Notes under the pieces: generated by a model
What the model saw: the letters and a program-made list of their open reading frames with translations, nothing else
What the model was told of the DNA's origin: nothing
Database searches by the model: none
Made by a program: the position numbers and the translations under genes
NCBI GenBank assembly: GCA_958299035.1
Contig: CATQJL010000326.1
Span: forward strand, 5,470,232 to 5,534,231
Length of the DNA stretch: 64,000 nt
Reading direction: 5' to 3'
DNA from: Cylicocyclus nassatus
Lineage: Eukaryota > Nematoda > Chromadorea > Rhabditida > Strongylidae
In this document: piece after piece, positions 25,011 to 38,237 of the stretch
How the letters are laid out: each line of letters opens with the position of its first letter
Position numbering within the stretch: the stretch's first letter is position 1

Positions 25011-28000
25011 GTAAATCTCATCCTCTCTAGCTTTTGCTCCGCAAAAATTCCATATTCCTACACTTCATTGAAAATTCAGCTTCTTACTCGCAAGCGCTGC
25101 GGATTTGGCGCAGCGTAATTTGCACACTCAAAGACTCTCTCGAAATCCCACAGATCACTTAGATGTCACATTAAATGTAATTCGAATCTCTTGGAGCTAT
25201 CTCGTAATGCTACATGACGAGTGACAATTTGTTTCCACGCGGTAATTATTTCTCGAGGCACGGAAAAATGCCTCTTTACCTCGGGATATACTGCTTATCT
25301 CTACTAATCTTCCATAGGTACTATGTCTTTCTAAGCAGTAACGATCTATATCAACAGCTTAGCCTACTTTTCTTACTCTTTGCTTCATAAAGCGGTAATT
25401 GCCTGGCCAATCGAGCCCACTTTAAGGTGCGAAATGTTGCTTTCTGAAAACTTCAAACTTGACGTACACGCCCTCCTAGAATTCGTTTATACGTGATGAC
25501 GGACACTTGAGAATGGCGGCGAGCTGTGAATACGGCTCTTAGCTTTTTCTAATGCCACAAGCCGCGAAACTTTGACGGATGACCCTGTCGAAGTGAGAAA
25601 TACTAATCAATTCTGCAACTACGGATTTTTTATTAGTCAGCAAGTATTCTTTAGCTGGACACTGAAAGCTGACTTGTCAAAGCATCTCAACACAAAACGC
25701 TGCACATCAGTCATGGTCTAAATCAGCTGCTTTGATGAGTATGGCGTATTCCAATGAGATGTGAGAGAGGCAACAATTCTGGATGTCAGCAAACACAAAT
25801 CTTATACCGCTGATAGATGGACTATACCAAAATATTGATTGGGGACCTCACATATAATACATAGTATATATTCACTACCTATATTAGATACCAAAAAAGT
25901 TAATTCTTTCCAGTCAGGATCAAGTAAAAGGAGTGAAACAACTAAAATACTGTGTAAATTTGTCTACGCTTAACCAAGGTGGTATGGAAATTAATAAAAT
26001 GGCTTACGCCTAGTGCTTGATACCACCTTGCTTAATTAGGTTATTCATATATAAATGCCAAGGTTGATTAACAGTCAAATTTTGTCGAACATTAAAGATA
26101 TAAAGATAAGATACTATCAGTACTAAAATGTTACTACTGCATGTTGCTACTATAGAATTGACAATTTACAGCATATTTCAATACCTTTTCGACATTCCCT
26201 AGAATATTCATGTGAGTTGTTGCTGTTTCTCACCACATTCCGAATGTCCATATAGTACGGGCTTTTCTCCACTATCTCTTACACGTCTTTCCCCATTACC
26301 TCATTTTTTAAACGTTATCTTCAAAAATAATACAGTTTATTTGCAATTATTGATTTTTATGTGAAGTGGGAACTGCAATTTTGATTTGAAAACTGGGTAT
26401 TCGTGCTTAACATAATTTCATAAATTTTGAAACTGAAAGAATAGTGCTTAGTCAACCGGCTCAACTACTACAAAGAGCCTTTTAACGATTATAATTGAGA
26501 TATTAGTTTTTAAAAAAGTGTGGTATTGTATGTGGACTTTGAAAGTAGGTATTGTTTTGTATTTCGGGCCGTAATTGTAAATGTTACCTCTGCTCAAGCG
26601 TTTTTTTAGAGAAAGCAGATTCATTGTGCCTGAAATAATTTTCCAGATCCTACCACATGATTAATATACGTCATTCAGCCTTTATTTCATCGGTCACATT
26701 TATTTATTTGTTTATTACTGTGCTGCACTTGCGGGGGCACCGCAAAAAAAGAAACAAAACAGTGAATAATTGCACTCTTAACAAACGTTTCTGTTGAAAA
26801 AAAAATCCAAGATAAATCTCACTGGAGCGATCATGTCTATTTTATTTTTTTTTGCAATTTCTAAATTTAATCTATTCTGCAAAAAATTGCATAATATGTG
26901 GATCCCCTGATAGTATATGATTCCCAACAAGAATTTGACTCTCTGCTTTTATACCTCTTCACATCTGACCTGTGAGTTCGGACTATATATCTGGCCAAAA
27001 ATGCAGCAAATGCTCTCTAGACATTCAATATTAGGAATGTTTCTCTTTCTCTGCAGCTTTCTTTCCTGCATAATTGATCTAGAAAGCTAGAATGTACCAA
27101 GTGAACTCATTTATCTGGCAGAACACCTCGAAGAATTAGATTGTAAGTGATATTTTCTCGGTTGCCAACTGGAGCCAAACCTTTATTTAGGCTGCTTTTA
27201 AGAAATCAAAACTGGGTCCCAGAAAAGCTGCAATGCCCTGCGCGAATGTATTGCCAATCAGGGTGAAATATGTGCAACCGTGGTTGGGCAGCTTTGCAGA
27301 ATTATAGATGTATTTGTGCTCTGTTTTCAAGTCGGCCCATTCCCGAAGAGCCCCTTAGCCATCTTCATAAATTCAGATCCAGCAGACGGGCAGGCATTAT
27401 CTGGCCTCTATCAAAGCTTCTGTTCATGTCGCATAGATTGCCATGAATTTTTCATATCGACGCTGTTTCATTTGGTAGATATATTGGCAATGACATCCTT
27501 TTGCGGAATGTGCTTGTCAATAGGTTGAAATTATGTTATTTAGCTTCAGCTTTAGCTGTGACGGATGTTGTCAGTTGTTTGGTCAGAAGGAAGTGAGGTT
27601 TTAACTGCTATAAAACACGCATTTTTTGGAGCAGAAACATACTTGTTTTTTTTGCATTTTTCGGACTTCGAAGCTTCACTTTTTTGATATTATTTATGAG
27701 TTTAAAAATAGCTAAACTTAGCACATTAGCAGCTTTGCCTCCCTAGACAGTATATCTACAAGTGCAAGCTACTATTCAAGCTACTTCTTCCAATTTGCAC
27801 CAAAAGCACAGCAATAAAGTGTCTAAGCGTCTTTATTGCCCATTGAAGCTGTGCTCCCTCTATGAGGAATGTGCTCTAGAGCTTCTTTTCTGCCCTCATC
27901 AAACCCCCCTATCTACAAAGGCTATCCGTGCAGGAAGCTTCTGCACCATTTATCTTGCGTATATCACCAATATAGAGCATAGCCTATGGAGGACGAACTT

Positions 28001-28800
28001 TCTAAAAAATTTTGGAACCATCTATAACTTTCCATATCCTTGCTCCTCCAATGCCAAATTCAGTCAGATCATTACCATCGGGACCAATACTATTTTCAAC
28101 CCCAAAAAAGAAACGGGGGCTTGTCGTTCTTATTCTATTGCTGTCTTTGACTGCCTGCACACTCACATATAACCACTGTTATTTTCTGCTCGTAAACGTG
28201 TTTCTCCCTGAAAATGCGATTTTGGTGTGTCGCGAATTCAATTCTCAACTAACATAGCTGCCGGTTCCGTTGTTGTTCCACGGTATCATTCGTCCTCTTT
28301 TTGGCCATAAAATTCATCCAATTGCTCTGATTTTTTCATTTTTGCGTATTCACACGTGTTGAGAGAAAAAATACTGGGTATTAGGTATAGTGCAATGTTC
28401 TATGGCGGCCGTGAGGTCAAAATGAAAAAAAAGAAGCAAATGACTTTACTGGATGTGTTTGATGTAAGAAGATCCATACATGTAGAATTAACTCGCCAAA
28501 ATGAGATGTAGCAAAGCCCAGGGATGGATCTTGTTGGCAACATTACTGCAAAGTATCTTTAGACATACTACAAGTAAATTCTAAATAGATAAAAAAGAAA
28601 AATAAGTGAAGTAAGACTTAGTCTAAGATAAACTCGTATCTAATTCTTCGCTCCAAAACCGACCACTGTGAAAATCATGCAAAAAATATTAAAACTCCGG
28701 TGTTCTTTGTCAGTTTTCACTTACAGTGAACACAAAATTTTTTACTATGATGGTCCACATTTCACTGTCTTGAAGCAAATTTAATGGAATTTTTTGGATT
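25011..28800 (+). other. Intronic stretch with an unassigned open frame
   Basis: AT-rich DNA between first exons C and D. The only longer open frame is 27762-28172 (136 codons: a Ser/Lys-rich start, then cysteine-containing hydrophobic sequence), with no splice context and no recognised family; a second frame overlaps it at 28012-28257. I give neither a function. Confidence 0.3.
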
Positions 28801-28803
28801 GTA

Positions 28804-29125
28804 TTAGGCTGGCGGATAGCTTCTGTGACACTTTTATTTTTATTTTTGAGAAAATTTCAACAACTTTCGAGAAATCTTATGCTTAAGGAATGTTGACGCG
28901 CTGTAAAAAGGTCCACCCATCGTTACTGTCACATCCACGGTTATGCGCAAAACTGAAACACTGTCGTAAATTCGCTGGTTATCTGTGCACTTGCGGCATC
29001 AGTTATGGTGATGGGTAGACCCTATCATGCCCTATGTATGAGGCAAATTTGGAGATATTTGGAAGTTACGGAAATTTTTCACAATTTCACGGAAAACACA
29101 TAACAAAAATTATTCGTCAACCTAA
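28804..29125. mobile_element. Mariner-type MITE, 322 bp
   Basis: TTAGGCTGGCGGATAG at the left and ATTCGTCAACCTAA at the right are imperfect inverted repeats, flanked by TA on both sides. An internal inverted pair GGTCCACCCATC / GATGGGTAGACC brackets the centre. No coding capacity. A similar right end without an obvious partner is at about 46700. Confidence 0.75.
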
Positions 29126-29931
29126 TAAAATCAAGAATTACTAGTACAGAATGGATTAGAAAATCCAAATTGCTATTTCTTATGCGATATGCATGTCGCT
29201 CTTTTCTTCGAATTGCTTAGATAAGTAAGAAACTCATGCAACAAATATTATCACGACTTCGATTAGAAATTCGGCAGTTGCACTTTCCTCTACTACCTCG
29301 GAGCATATGCGGAACTTTTTTAGTCCGTATTTTTTGTTTGAATTTGGAGACCTTGACATTGATTGTTCTTAGCTCTACCCATGCAAATGTTCCGGAAATT
29401 TGCATTTGTTTGCTGCATTTATGTACATTGACTTCAAATGCTGTTATTTGAAATTTGAGATAGTGAAGCTCACTTGCTGTTAGGTTAGCAAAGGAATTCG
29501 AATTTATAAAAGGGGGTCGCTCAAATTGAAAATCCATATTTTTAGATATACGCTTTCCGAGAGATAGCAAACATGGGAAGAACCCTGGTAAAAAATTTAC
29601 AACATGAAATCTTTCTTTTTTAAAATTTATACACTGCCATATTTTTTTCTGGACGGAAAAGTATCAGTCCGCTTTATATGAATGTACTTTTGCAACCAAC
29701 AATTATTGGAAACGAAATTATGCGTCGCATTCCAAGTTCAAAAAAAAACCAGCCACATCCTCAGCGAATCATCAGAATTCATCCTATAGCTAAGTTATAA
29801 ACTCAAATTTCTCCTAATCCATATTTTGCTTCTCATACAATCTGTTTCATTTATGAATTCCTTCTTGGAAAAAATACCTTCCAAACCACAGTAAAACGCA
29901 ATCCCAAAGAATGCATTGGTATTAGGTTGGC

Positions 29932-29960
29932 TAAAATATAGGTAACTTCGTTTTGGCATG
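29932..29960. repeat. Solo mariner-type terminal repeat
   Basis: TA followed by TTAGGTTGGCTAAAATATAG is the same terminus as the complete element at 50256-50783. No matching inverted end was found nearby, so this is a truncated copy. Confidence 0.55.
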
Positions 29961-30714
29961 AAAATCTTCTTCAAAACTTTCCTAGTAGTTCTTTGTCCAT
30001 AATTTTTTGTGGGTAAGTATATCAAAGCTTTTCTAATCATATATCAACTACTCAAAACTTAGAATCATCAGTAAGGGGCACATGTACCCCAACATGAATG
30101 AAATTCTAAAAGCTCAATTTTGCGACTCTTCAAACTTCGTTTTCATGCCCTAGTAAAAGTTTTTTTCTCAAAGTTGGCGTTTTTTGTAATTATTCTTTGA
30201 ATGCAGTGATGTACTAACAGATGTTTCGATAGTTTTTCTGCGAATTCAGCGGAACTCAAAACTTTTGGTGGAAATAATCTTTATTTTGTGAACAAGCCTA
30301 AGAAATTACAGGTCGCTCCATCCAGAGTTTCCGGAATCACTACGAACAAAATTTAGGCTTTCCATCAAAATCTTATTGACAAACTCAACACTGAAACTGT
30401 CGCACAAGCGTCTATGAGTGATATCCGTGAAGTGTCTCTTGAGAATAAGTGGATACTGTGTTTTTTATCGTCTTCTTGTCCGTCTCCGGCAAATTTCAAG
30501 ATTTTCCAAGGTCCGCTTACGAGGAATTACTCGCGAAAAGCTGTTATAGGGAATAGTAAAATTTATTTTGGGACCATTACGTCAATTTTATTTATTAGCT
30601 TGTCTCATAAGTTTTTTGAAGATGAAATTTTTACCGCAATAAGTCACACACTTCTTAACTTTGATTATAATGCACAGTAACGTACAAAGCAAGCTTTAAG
30701 AGATATAAGAGCCA

Positions 30715-31670
30715 AAATCTGAGAACTTTTGGATGCTTGAAAAATCGAAGAATTTCCAGTGCCCTTGTCCAAAAAAACTTACCAGATCCCAAACTCGCTC
30801 AGGCATCTACACTCCACATAAGACAATTTGTATATGTCGTTGCTATGTTTGTTTCTGTGCTGGAAATCGAGAAGACCAGAATTTTCGAGCTTTCAAAAAG
30901 GGGATGCTGCGCTGCTTTTACATAAGTAAATGTATATCATAGAACTTTAGAAGTACAACTACAGATATAGCTTTCTATAATACCCAGTTTCCGAGAAAAA
31001 TTGATTTCAACCTTCATTACCTTAGCAAAAAGAGTTAAGTACGGTGATTCTCATAGACTAGTGCTTCCAGGAAGCTGAAAATTTACCGATATATTTCTTA
31101 AGGCCTGTAGTAAGCATTTACCTATGTGAGAACCGCGCAGCATCGCTTTTTTGCAAGCTTGAGAGTTTTACTTTCCTCATTTTCCAGCAGAAACAAATAC
31201 AGCAACGGCATTTACGAATGTCTTATGTGGAGTGTATATATGTTCACAAATAGGTAAATGTACACTACAGGCCTCAAGAAAAACATCGGTAAATTTTCAG
31301 CTTCCTGGAAGCGTTAGTGTCTGAGAAATACCATATTCAGTTCTTTTTGCTAGGATATCTTATGTTCAAATCATTTTTTTCTCGGAAATTAGGGGTCATA
31401 GAAGGCTGAAGATCTGTAATTGTACTTCCAAAGGCTTGTGATTTAGGTACTCATGTAGAAATAGCCCAGCATCCCTTTTCTGGTAGCTTGAAAATTTTGG
31501 TTTTCTTTGTTTCTAGCACAGAAACAAACACAGCAACGGCATATACGAATACATATCTATGTATCTTATGTGAAGTGAATTTTGAGCATATTTGGAATCT
31601 GGTAAGTTTCCATCGGACAAGGATATAAAAAATTTATTCTTTGGGCTTCCGAAAGTTCTCACATTTCGAC
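30715..31670. mobile_element. About 955-bp palindromic foldback element
   Basis: The two halves are inverted copies around about 31190. CTTCCAGGAAGCTGAAAATT at 31066 is mirrored at about 31298-31317; GAAGTACAACTACAGAT at 30950 is mirrored near 31410-31430; CTGAGAACTTTTGG at 30719 is mirrored near 31650. Overall similarity is high but with indels, so it is older than the 13.3-kb palindrome. Inner segments carry AGCAACGGCAT and AATGTCTTATGTGGA, a module shared with the 13.3-kb element. No transposase frame. Confidence 0.85.
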
Positions 31671-31807
31671 TTCTAGCTCGTAACGTGCTGAAGCGAACAG
31701 TTTACGCCATCTTATAGAGCTTGTTTTGTCCTGTCGAACTGTATCCTTCATTCTGATCAGAATCACGGAGTGTGTGACTTATCGCGGTGAAAGTTCAAAA
31801 TTGAAAA

Positions 31808-31831
31808 AACTTATGGGACACCTAATACATA
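31808..31831. repeat. Solo mariner-type right end
   Basis: AAAACTTATGGGACACCTAA followed by TA has the form of a mariner right terminus (inverse: TTAGGTGTCCCATAAGTTTT). No left end was found; a relic. Confidence 0.4.
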
Positions 31832-32544
31832 CACACATAACCATAACCAAATGGCGATTTTTGTTATCAAAAAGGGGACATTCATCTTAGCCGTTGAGCA
31901 CCTCTTGAATATAGCGAAAACAACCCTTCTTGCGCATTCGAAAAATCATTGCTTCTCGTTTATACGACTAAAAAATTCTTGCTGTACCAAAATTATACTT
32001 GTTTTTGCTGGAATCCGCCCCCAATAATTTGAATTACAAGTTGTGAAGGTTACACCGTCAATTCAATCCGTATCCTAATGTGTGTCAATGCACAAATTAT
32101 CCATTTTGCGCGTACCCAATGTGAATGTTTTTTTTTGCTTAGAAGTAAACTTCACTAATTGTTTCGTTCGAGGTTAAGGTACATAAACTATAAGAAAAAA
32201 CCCTGAAGTACATACATAGAAGAGAGTCGTCTTAGTGGCAGCAACCTCTTTGATGACGCTCAATATTAATGCTGTGTGCATTCGCACATATTGGGATACA
32301 TAATGGCTTGCTTGCACTAGATATTTGTACATTCCCTCAATTCAGCAAAGCTTTTGGACAATTTTTAATTTAACGGGAGCATGGTAGTTGCAGTAGAGCA
32401 CTGCACGCTCAGTCCTTCGTTCAATTTACCTTATACAGTGCCGCGCTCAAAAGCAACCAGCCTGCTCCAGTATAAACTGTAACTTAAACTGGTCTAGTGA
32501 CACTTTTCAAGTTCGGTGATTTCTGAATCTTGGCGTGGCGAAAT

Positions 32545-32853
32545 CCGTGTGTGTTATGTTACAGCGACAACCAGGATTTTATTAATCTTTTATTTGTTAA
32601 CGTTTCGGCGATTCCGCCTTCGTCAGAGGGTATAAAATCGAGATTTACGTAATTTCTACTCTCAGATGTCAACAAAAAGGCCAGGTTGATATGGTATACT
32701 CGAGATACAATGACATAGTAGAGAGTAGAAAAATAGTAGAAAAAAAACGTAAACCTCGACTTTACAGGCTCTGACAAAGGCGAAATCGCCGAAACGTTAG
32801 CCAATAGAAGATTAAATAAAATCTTTTTTGTCGCTGAAACATAACACACACGG
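32545..32853. mobile_element. Foldback MITE of 309 bp, CCGTGTGTGTTATGTT ends
   Basis: The left end CCGTGTGTGTTATGTTACAG and the right end CTGAAACATAACACACACGG are inverted. Arms of about 120 bp continue inward through AACGTTTCGGCGATTCCGCC (left) and its partner GGCGAAATCGCCGAAACGTT (right). The core is AT-rich. There is no open reading frame of note. Confidence 0.85.
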
Positions 32854-33298
32854 ATATTACCATATGTCTACTGTCTACTAAATCGAGGACGACTATAGTC
32901 AATATTGCTAGTTTTTCATAAAATATCTACGGAAGCTGGTCCTTATTCATAGAATCAGAAAATTCAACTCTAGAAAAATCCTTCATTTTGCTGAGCAATT
33001 CCGAGCAAATAATGAGTGAAATAAGCCTGAATAATCTAACAATGTAATTTGAGCTGTGCTTACCTAGCGGATAAGCTTGATCAAATTCTCAGTTTTCCGC
33101 CATAGTCTCTTCTCGTATGCTATTGTTTGTTAGACGCAATCTGGGCATGAAAGTCCATATACCCTTCTTTCGGACGAGCTAGTGAATAGTGTCGGAACGG
33201 AAGTGGCTAGATGTTTGCCGTCTGCCATTGAATCGCTGCAATCAGAGGCGTTTCGACAGAAAGCGGATCGTGATCGTAGTCGATGAGCCGTGCCGTGA

Positions 33299-33476
33299 AT
33301 GTTCTTCTACCGGCCGCGTGGGCGGCATGATGCGTCGCGGATGATCTACTCGCAGGCCTTCCGCAACGAGCAGTTCAGTCCTGCGGTTGCGTTATTCTCG
33401 GCTGCGGGCCTGATCCGCACCACTGCTGGAATCCATGATCACGAACAGAAGAAGAAACACAGCATTGCCGCACGCG
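33299..33476 (+). CDS. unc-58: K2P channel, alternative first exon D
   Basis: ATG immediately preceded by an in-frame TGA; 59 codons and a final G before donor GTAAGT, phase 1. The peptide starts MFFYRPRGRHDASRMIYSQA, passes through FSPAVALFSAAGLIRTTAG and ends HEQKKKHSIAAR. It is GC-rich (CGGCCGCGTGGGCGGC) within AT-rich flanks. The MFFY start is shared with first exon E at 40659, suggesting that the two exons are related or under the same constraint. Joining to 41606 gives ..IAAR-G-QDVAPH in frame. A 167-codon frame lies antisense to it (33375-33878); I regard that as a shadow. Confidence 0.7.
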
Positions 33477-36400
33477 GTAAGTGTTTATTCTGCATTTGCA
33501 CTTTTCCACTTCTACGGTTTTGGAGTGTTTCTCCACTGGACTTTCCACATCAAATACTCTTACAAGCTCTTCTATTCCTCCACACACTTCCTTCTTCCAC
33601 TCCAGACCGCCTTGTCTTGTTGCATCTACTCTACGAAGAAATCCTGTGCATACTGTAGTCATTTGTGACTCAAAATCTGAGATTGCACATCTTGCATGCC
33701 ATCTTACGACTCGCTTGTTAACAGTGAGCAAAGACTGCTCGAATGAAACGCTTTGTTGAGACATTGTCCTTACTCCTGCTAATACCCAATTAGTTCCCGA
33801 GTGATGAGAAATAACTGTAAACATCTGAGATTTTCCTGCAGTAGTCCTCATTTCATCAGTCGCCTTGTGTAATTGCACTGATTTTTGGATTCGCCCAGGG
33901 AACTTCGACTCAAAAATGCAAAACCTTTTTTTTACTTCGTGTAATCGCGCCCGTATTACTTTTTTACATTGTTTCGCGAATCTATACAGTTTTTTACTAT
34001 TGGCCTACTCTACACATATCTTGAAATGAGCGCGATAAGTCGTACATTACCGCGTGTGGTGTGCAGTACACAAAATAATGTCAATTGCAAATGACGCCAC
34101 TGTCCCTTCCCAATCTTGGTATCTCGGAATCTACTCTATTATCGCAGAAGAAATTGAAAGCTCTATAAATTGGGTAATGTAGGGCTTTAATCAAACAATC
34201 AACTATGTAAAAAATTCAAGTAATTTTGCTTTGTTTTTTTTTTGCTTGCATCTCTCGGAAATATCGCTTTTAGCGCATGAAATATAAAAATAATTATTTT
34301 CTAATTATTTATCTGTTCTCACACCACCCTCGCAAATATGTGCTGTTAAAATATCATTGTTTTTTCTACAAAATCCTTTTTCTACAAGAGTAACTTTCTT
34401 GGCTTTTTTTTACCCACTATCAGATGTTATATTTCGAATTCTATCTACAGAATTTCAACTCATAATAAGTTAGGCCAGTAATTGAATGTATGCACACAAA
34501 ACTCTCTACTTAATTAGAAAGTAATTTTTTTCAACACCTATAAAAAAGACGTACCTGTCAGCATCCCATCGAAATGATGGAAATTCTTGCTTTCCGCTGC
34601 AATAAATGCTAAATGATTTGCAATTTGCTCTTGTTTCCATTTCTAGTACTTAATAATACATACGTGGGTAATGTAGCATAGTGCGCTCATGTTGTTACTT
34701 CCCAGTATATATTTGTATATATCACTTCTAGTGATCTGTAATAAATTCAGTCAGTAAGCAATATCCAGTATTTTATGAATCTCATAAACCTTTTATGCAT
34801 ATTGATTGGTGAGGGAGGAAAGCATTACGCCTTTTTATGTTAAGCGGCCAATAACCATTCCTGGATACAATATGACCTAGCATAAAAATCCTTAGCATTA
34901 TTAGTCTGTAGTTACGGAATTTATCAATCCCAGAATCCAAAATCACAGGCGAGAATGCGCTCATCCGCATTTCTCCACAAATACGTTTATTTTTTCCTAT
35001 TATTTATTCACTTTTTTTACAAATCGAAATCTCCCAAAAATTGTTAATGACAGTTTGAAGACGTAAAACTATTTCATCGCACATTTTAAGAATTTGTTTA
35101 TAGAAAAGCGATTGAATTCATTGATATATAATTTTTTTCCAATAATCTGCAATTGCACACAGAATCCTCTACGATTTAGGCAAAGACCCTATTCATTTGG
35201 GTAATCTCAAGCTTACTTGTCATTTTTTTCACTATTTCAATCTTAACTTCGTTCGAGAAGGTAAAAATAACTGCTTTCCGCTTACAGCGTCTAATCGGAT
35301 GTAATCACTTTGCATCCATTACTTCAGGCTTTTATATATTTCTTGCAAGCTTCTCATAGCGTATCCATTTGTGAATTTTCTAATGTGTTCTACTCCGACA
35401 AGAATTATTAGCGAATCGACCAACTTCTGAAAAATTTCTTCTAGAAAGAGAAGACAAAATGCACATCATTATTCACCAATGTTATCTTTAACCAGCGCGC
35501 ATTGTGCACTTGTACAGGAAAATACGGTTACCTTAGCGTAAAAAATCAGCTCAGAAGAGTATTTTAAATCTGCTTCTTATTTCTTGATATAAGCAGCCCT
35601 AGATGGAGTTACGAGCACTAATTCCGTTAGAAAAATGGGTCCGTATTAGTGCAGTGCTGAGTCTTGAATGCAGAATTCATGGAGTTATCAATACCGTCTT
35701 CATCGCATAATCCCAGTGGGTATTAGAATTGATATATACTTGGGTTATATCTTATTGTTTTTGAGGACGGGAAAAAAATGAGAATTCGAGATTAACCTCT
35801 TTCGAGAAGCTTATAGCTATAGTTTAGAAAACCAAGGGAAATGCTAATGCATTGTATTTTTCTGCACAACCGTTGTTCATGTGCAATTGCACATATGACC
35901 CTCTCATAATCTGCCTGCAGCCTGTGTCAAACTTGAGCTCCCTTTTCTATAGGAAATTTTCACTGCGAGGTAGTGGCGTATCCAGGATTTCCATTCTGGG
36001 GGGGGGGGGGGAGGGAGGGATAAGAAATTTATTAGAATGAAGGTGCATGACGTTAGCCATGCACTCCAAAAGTTTTTTTTCGATGTTTCTCAAGAATTTT
36101 GCGCACCGATAAACCCGGAAAATTTTTAGCAAGGCTAAATTTGACTGTTAAAAAATTTTCGGAAATTATTCTTATTATTTTCAAGTACAAACAAATCACT
36201 TGCACAGCAAACGCCGCGTGCAGTTGCGAGGAGGGTATTAAGGAGAAGGGATGACAAGGTTGACACAGACTGTACACATGCAGTTTATGAATTTTCACAA
36301 ATTCCCTAAAAAAATTTCTTTCTTTGTACTTTTCAATATCCTTTCGGTGGTCTACACTAATTTATGGCCTGGCTAAGTGTCTCCTTCTAGAAAGCTAGTA

Positions 36401-38185
36401 AGCTTTTTTTCAAATCTATAAAGAATCTTGTGCCTATTCAAAAAAGCTGAATTCGCGGGAAACCGCACGGTTCCCGCAGCGAATGCGCCTGCAAATCGAG
36501 CATCTTTAGGATTAGTGGTTCACTAGTGAGATAAAAAGTCTTGCCAGCGTGTTTTCTCCAAGAATCTTGAAAATAGCCGCGAATAAAAAACTTCGAGACT
36601 TCGAAGCAAAGCTAATGACGCGAGATGATCTCCATTCTCCTGGTTTTGCAATATGCGCAGCGCAACACACTCTCCTTTGCCCCCCATGTATTATTCATGA
36701 TTTATTTGTGGTCAAGGTACTTTTGCTGGTTAATCTTCAAATTATTTACGATTGGTGAATGTCTTTTGCAGCCCGTGTACTTTTTCATATAGTCAACCTT
36801 CCATTGCGTGCATGCACATTGCCAGTATATAGTCTTTGCTCACCGCCATCTCCTCAAGGAAATACATCGTATTGGCTGCTTATGTGTATTGTATATACAC
36901 TTAAAAATGCTTGGAAAATGTTCGTTTTTTTGGCAAATGCTGGTTTCAGTAGTACTGGTGGTGCTTTTCGAATAGGTGGAGCTCTATATGTAGTTCCTTT
37001 TTCCTGTTATTTAACATTAGGGCAAAGCTGTTTTTTCGCTTCATCGCTCTGTGAGTGCACTTATGAGTCTTGAAAATATCGAATATAAACTATGACATTA
37101 CTAAATTCAGACCCATAAGTATAAATTCGGTACCATCCAAAGTTCTTGAAAAAATAAATAGTGACAAACTTCTCTCTTTCCGTGTCGTCCTTCCTAAAAG
37201 GACTTTTTATTTTTTTTTCTCCGGGGCTCCTCAGTGAGGAGAAAGAGCTCAGTTTTGTTTTGTGAAGATTTCTGATGAAAATATTGTCATTATACTTTTG
37301 TAAATATCTTTTTCTGCGGGCGATTCCTCCTGCTGTAAGTTGAGTTTGTTTGAGCAAAATTGTTGCTTCAATGGATCGCTATTATTGTAAGAGTTTAAAT
37401 TGCCTTCTTGATTTATATTCTTATTTAAGCGAAGTTTTTTAATGCTTGGATGAAAACAACTTTTGCCATACAAAAAAGTTTTTTTTAAGGATTAAGAAAC
37501 AAACAGATGTGCTTTTATCGCTGTCAAGTTGACGGTTTGTCAAGCTGTCAATCTCACCTTGACAGTGTCAAGTTCAAACCAATGACGACAGCGTGGGCCA
37601 CCGGTGGTCCACAGCACTTTCGAAAAATTTAGTCATTTTTCATTTTACTACTACTTGGGCTGATTTTCAACTCCTCAGGTTTCGACTTTCGCCAGATCAC
37701 TATCAGTTGATAAGCAATTATTAAAATCATGGTTAAAATTGCATTGTCGTCAATGGGTTAGTTTTACGTGCTTTTTATTAATTAGCTATTAACAGCTCAA
37801 ATTCTAAAATAGTCTTTCAAACTCAAGAAAATCTCTTTTCTAGACTGAAAGGTTGATAGGATGTAGTGCCCATTCAGAGCGCATTCGTGTTGCTATCCGT
37901 TTATTGTGCTTTTTTATGATCGAGGCCTAGCGACTCTGCCATTCTGTGCTAAGCGTCGGTTAACCGCTGACGACTTTGTCCACTTTTCCTTTTTTCTCCG
38001 CTCTGTCCCTCGGATTTTCCCCCGAAAATCTTCTCATTCCCGACAAGGTCTGACTTTGACTTTGCTCTGCGAACTACTTTCTTTCGAAAGTTCTCGCTCA
38101 AACACACCTGACATCTGTACTAAACCCCCTGTCAGAAGTGTCTCATGCATACGATATGCATTTCGACATTCGCTTCTAGCATGTG
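33477..38185 (+). other. Intronic AT-rich stretch
   Basis: No exon could be supported. It includes a 12-base poly(G) run near 36000 followed by GAGGGAGGGA, a short hairpin GCGGGAAACCGCACGGTTCC at about 36456, the hairpin-motif variant at 37222, and an inverted set of GTCAA/TTGAC words at 37525-37572. Confidence 0.4.
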
Positions 38186-38237
38186 ATGATCTCACCGAGA
38201 CATTTGGATGTACTACAGCTGCTCACTCAGTGTGAAG
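38186..38237 (+). CDS. unc-58: K2P channel, candidate alternative first exon F
   Basis: ATG with an in-frame TAG three codons upstream; 17 codons (MISPRHLDVLQLLTQCE) and a final G before donor GTTTGT, phase 1. It lies at the 3' end of a GC-richer, pyrimidine-rich block (37.9-38.2 kb), as do the other first exons. The small size makes chance more likely, but the exit phase, the G and the upstream stop all match the pattern of exons A-E. Confidence 0.4.

Noticed and set aside
33375..33878. 167-codon - strand open frame
   Set aside because: Antisense to first exon D and its intron; no splice signals or family motif. Low stop density in a GC-richer block explains it.
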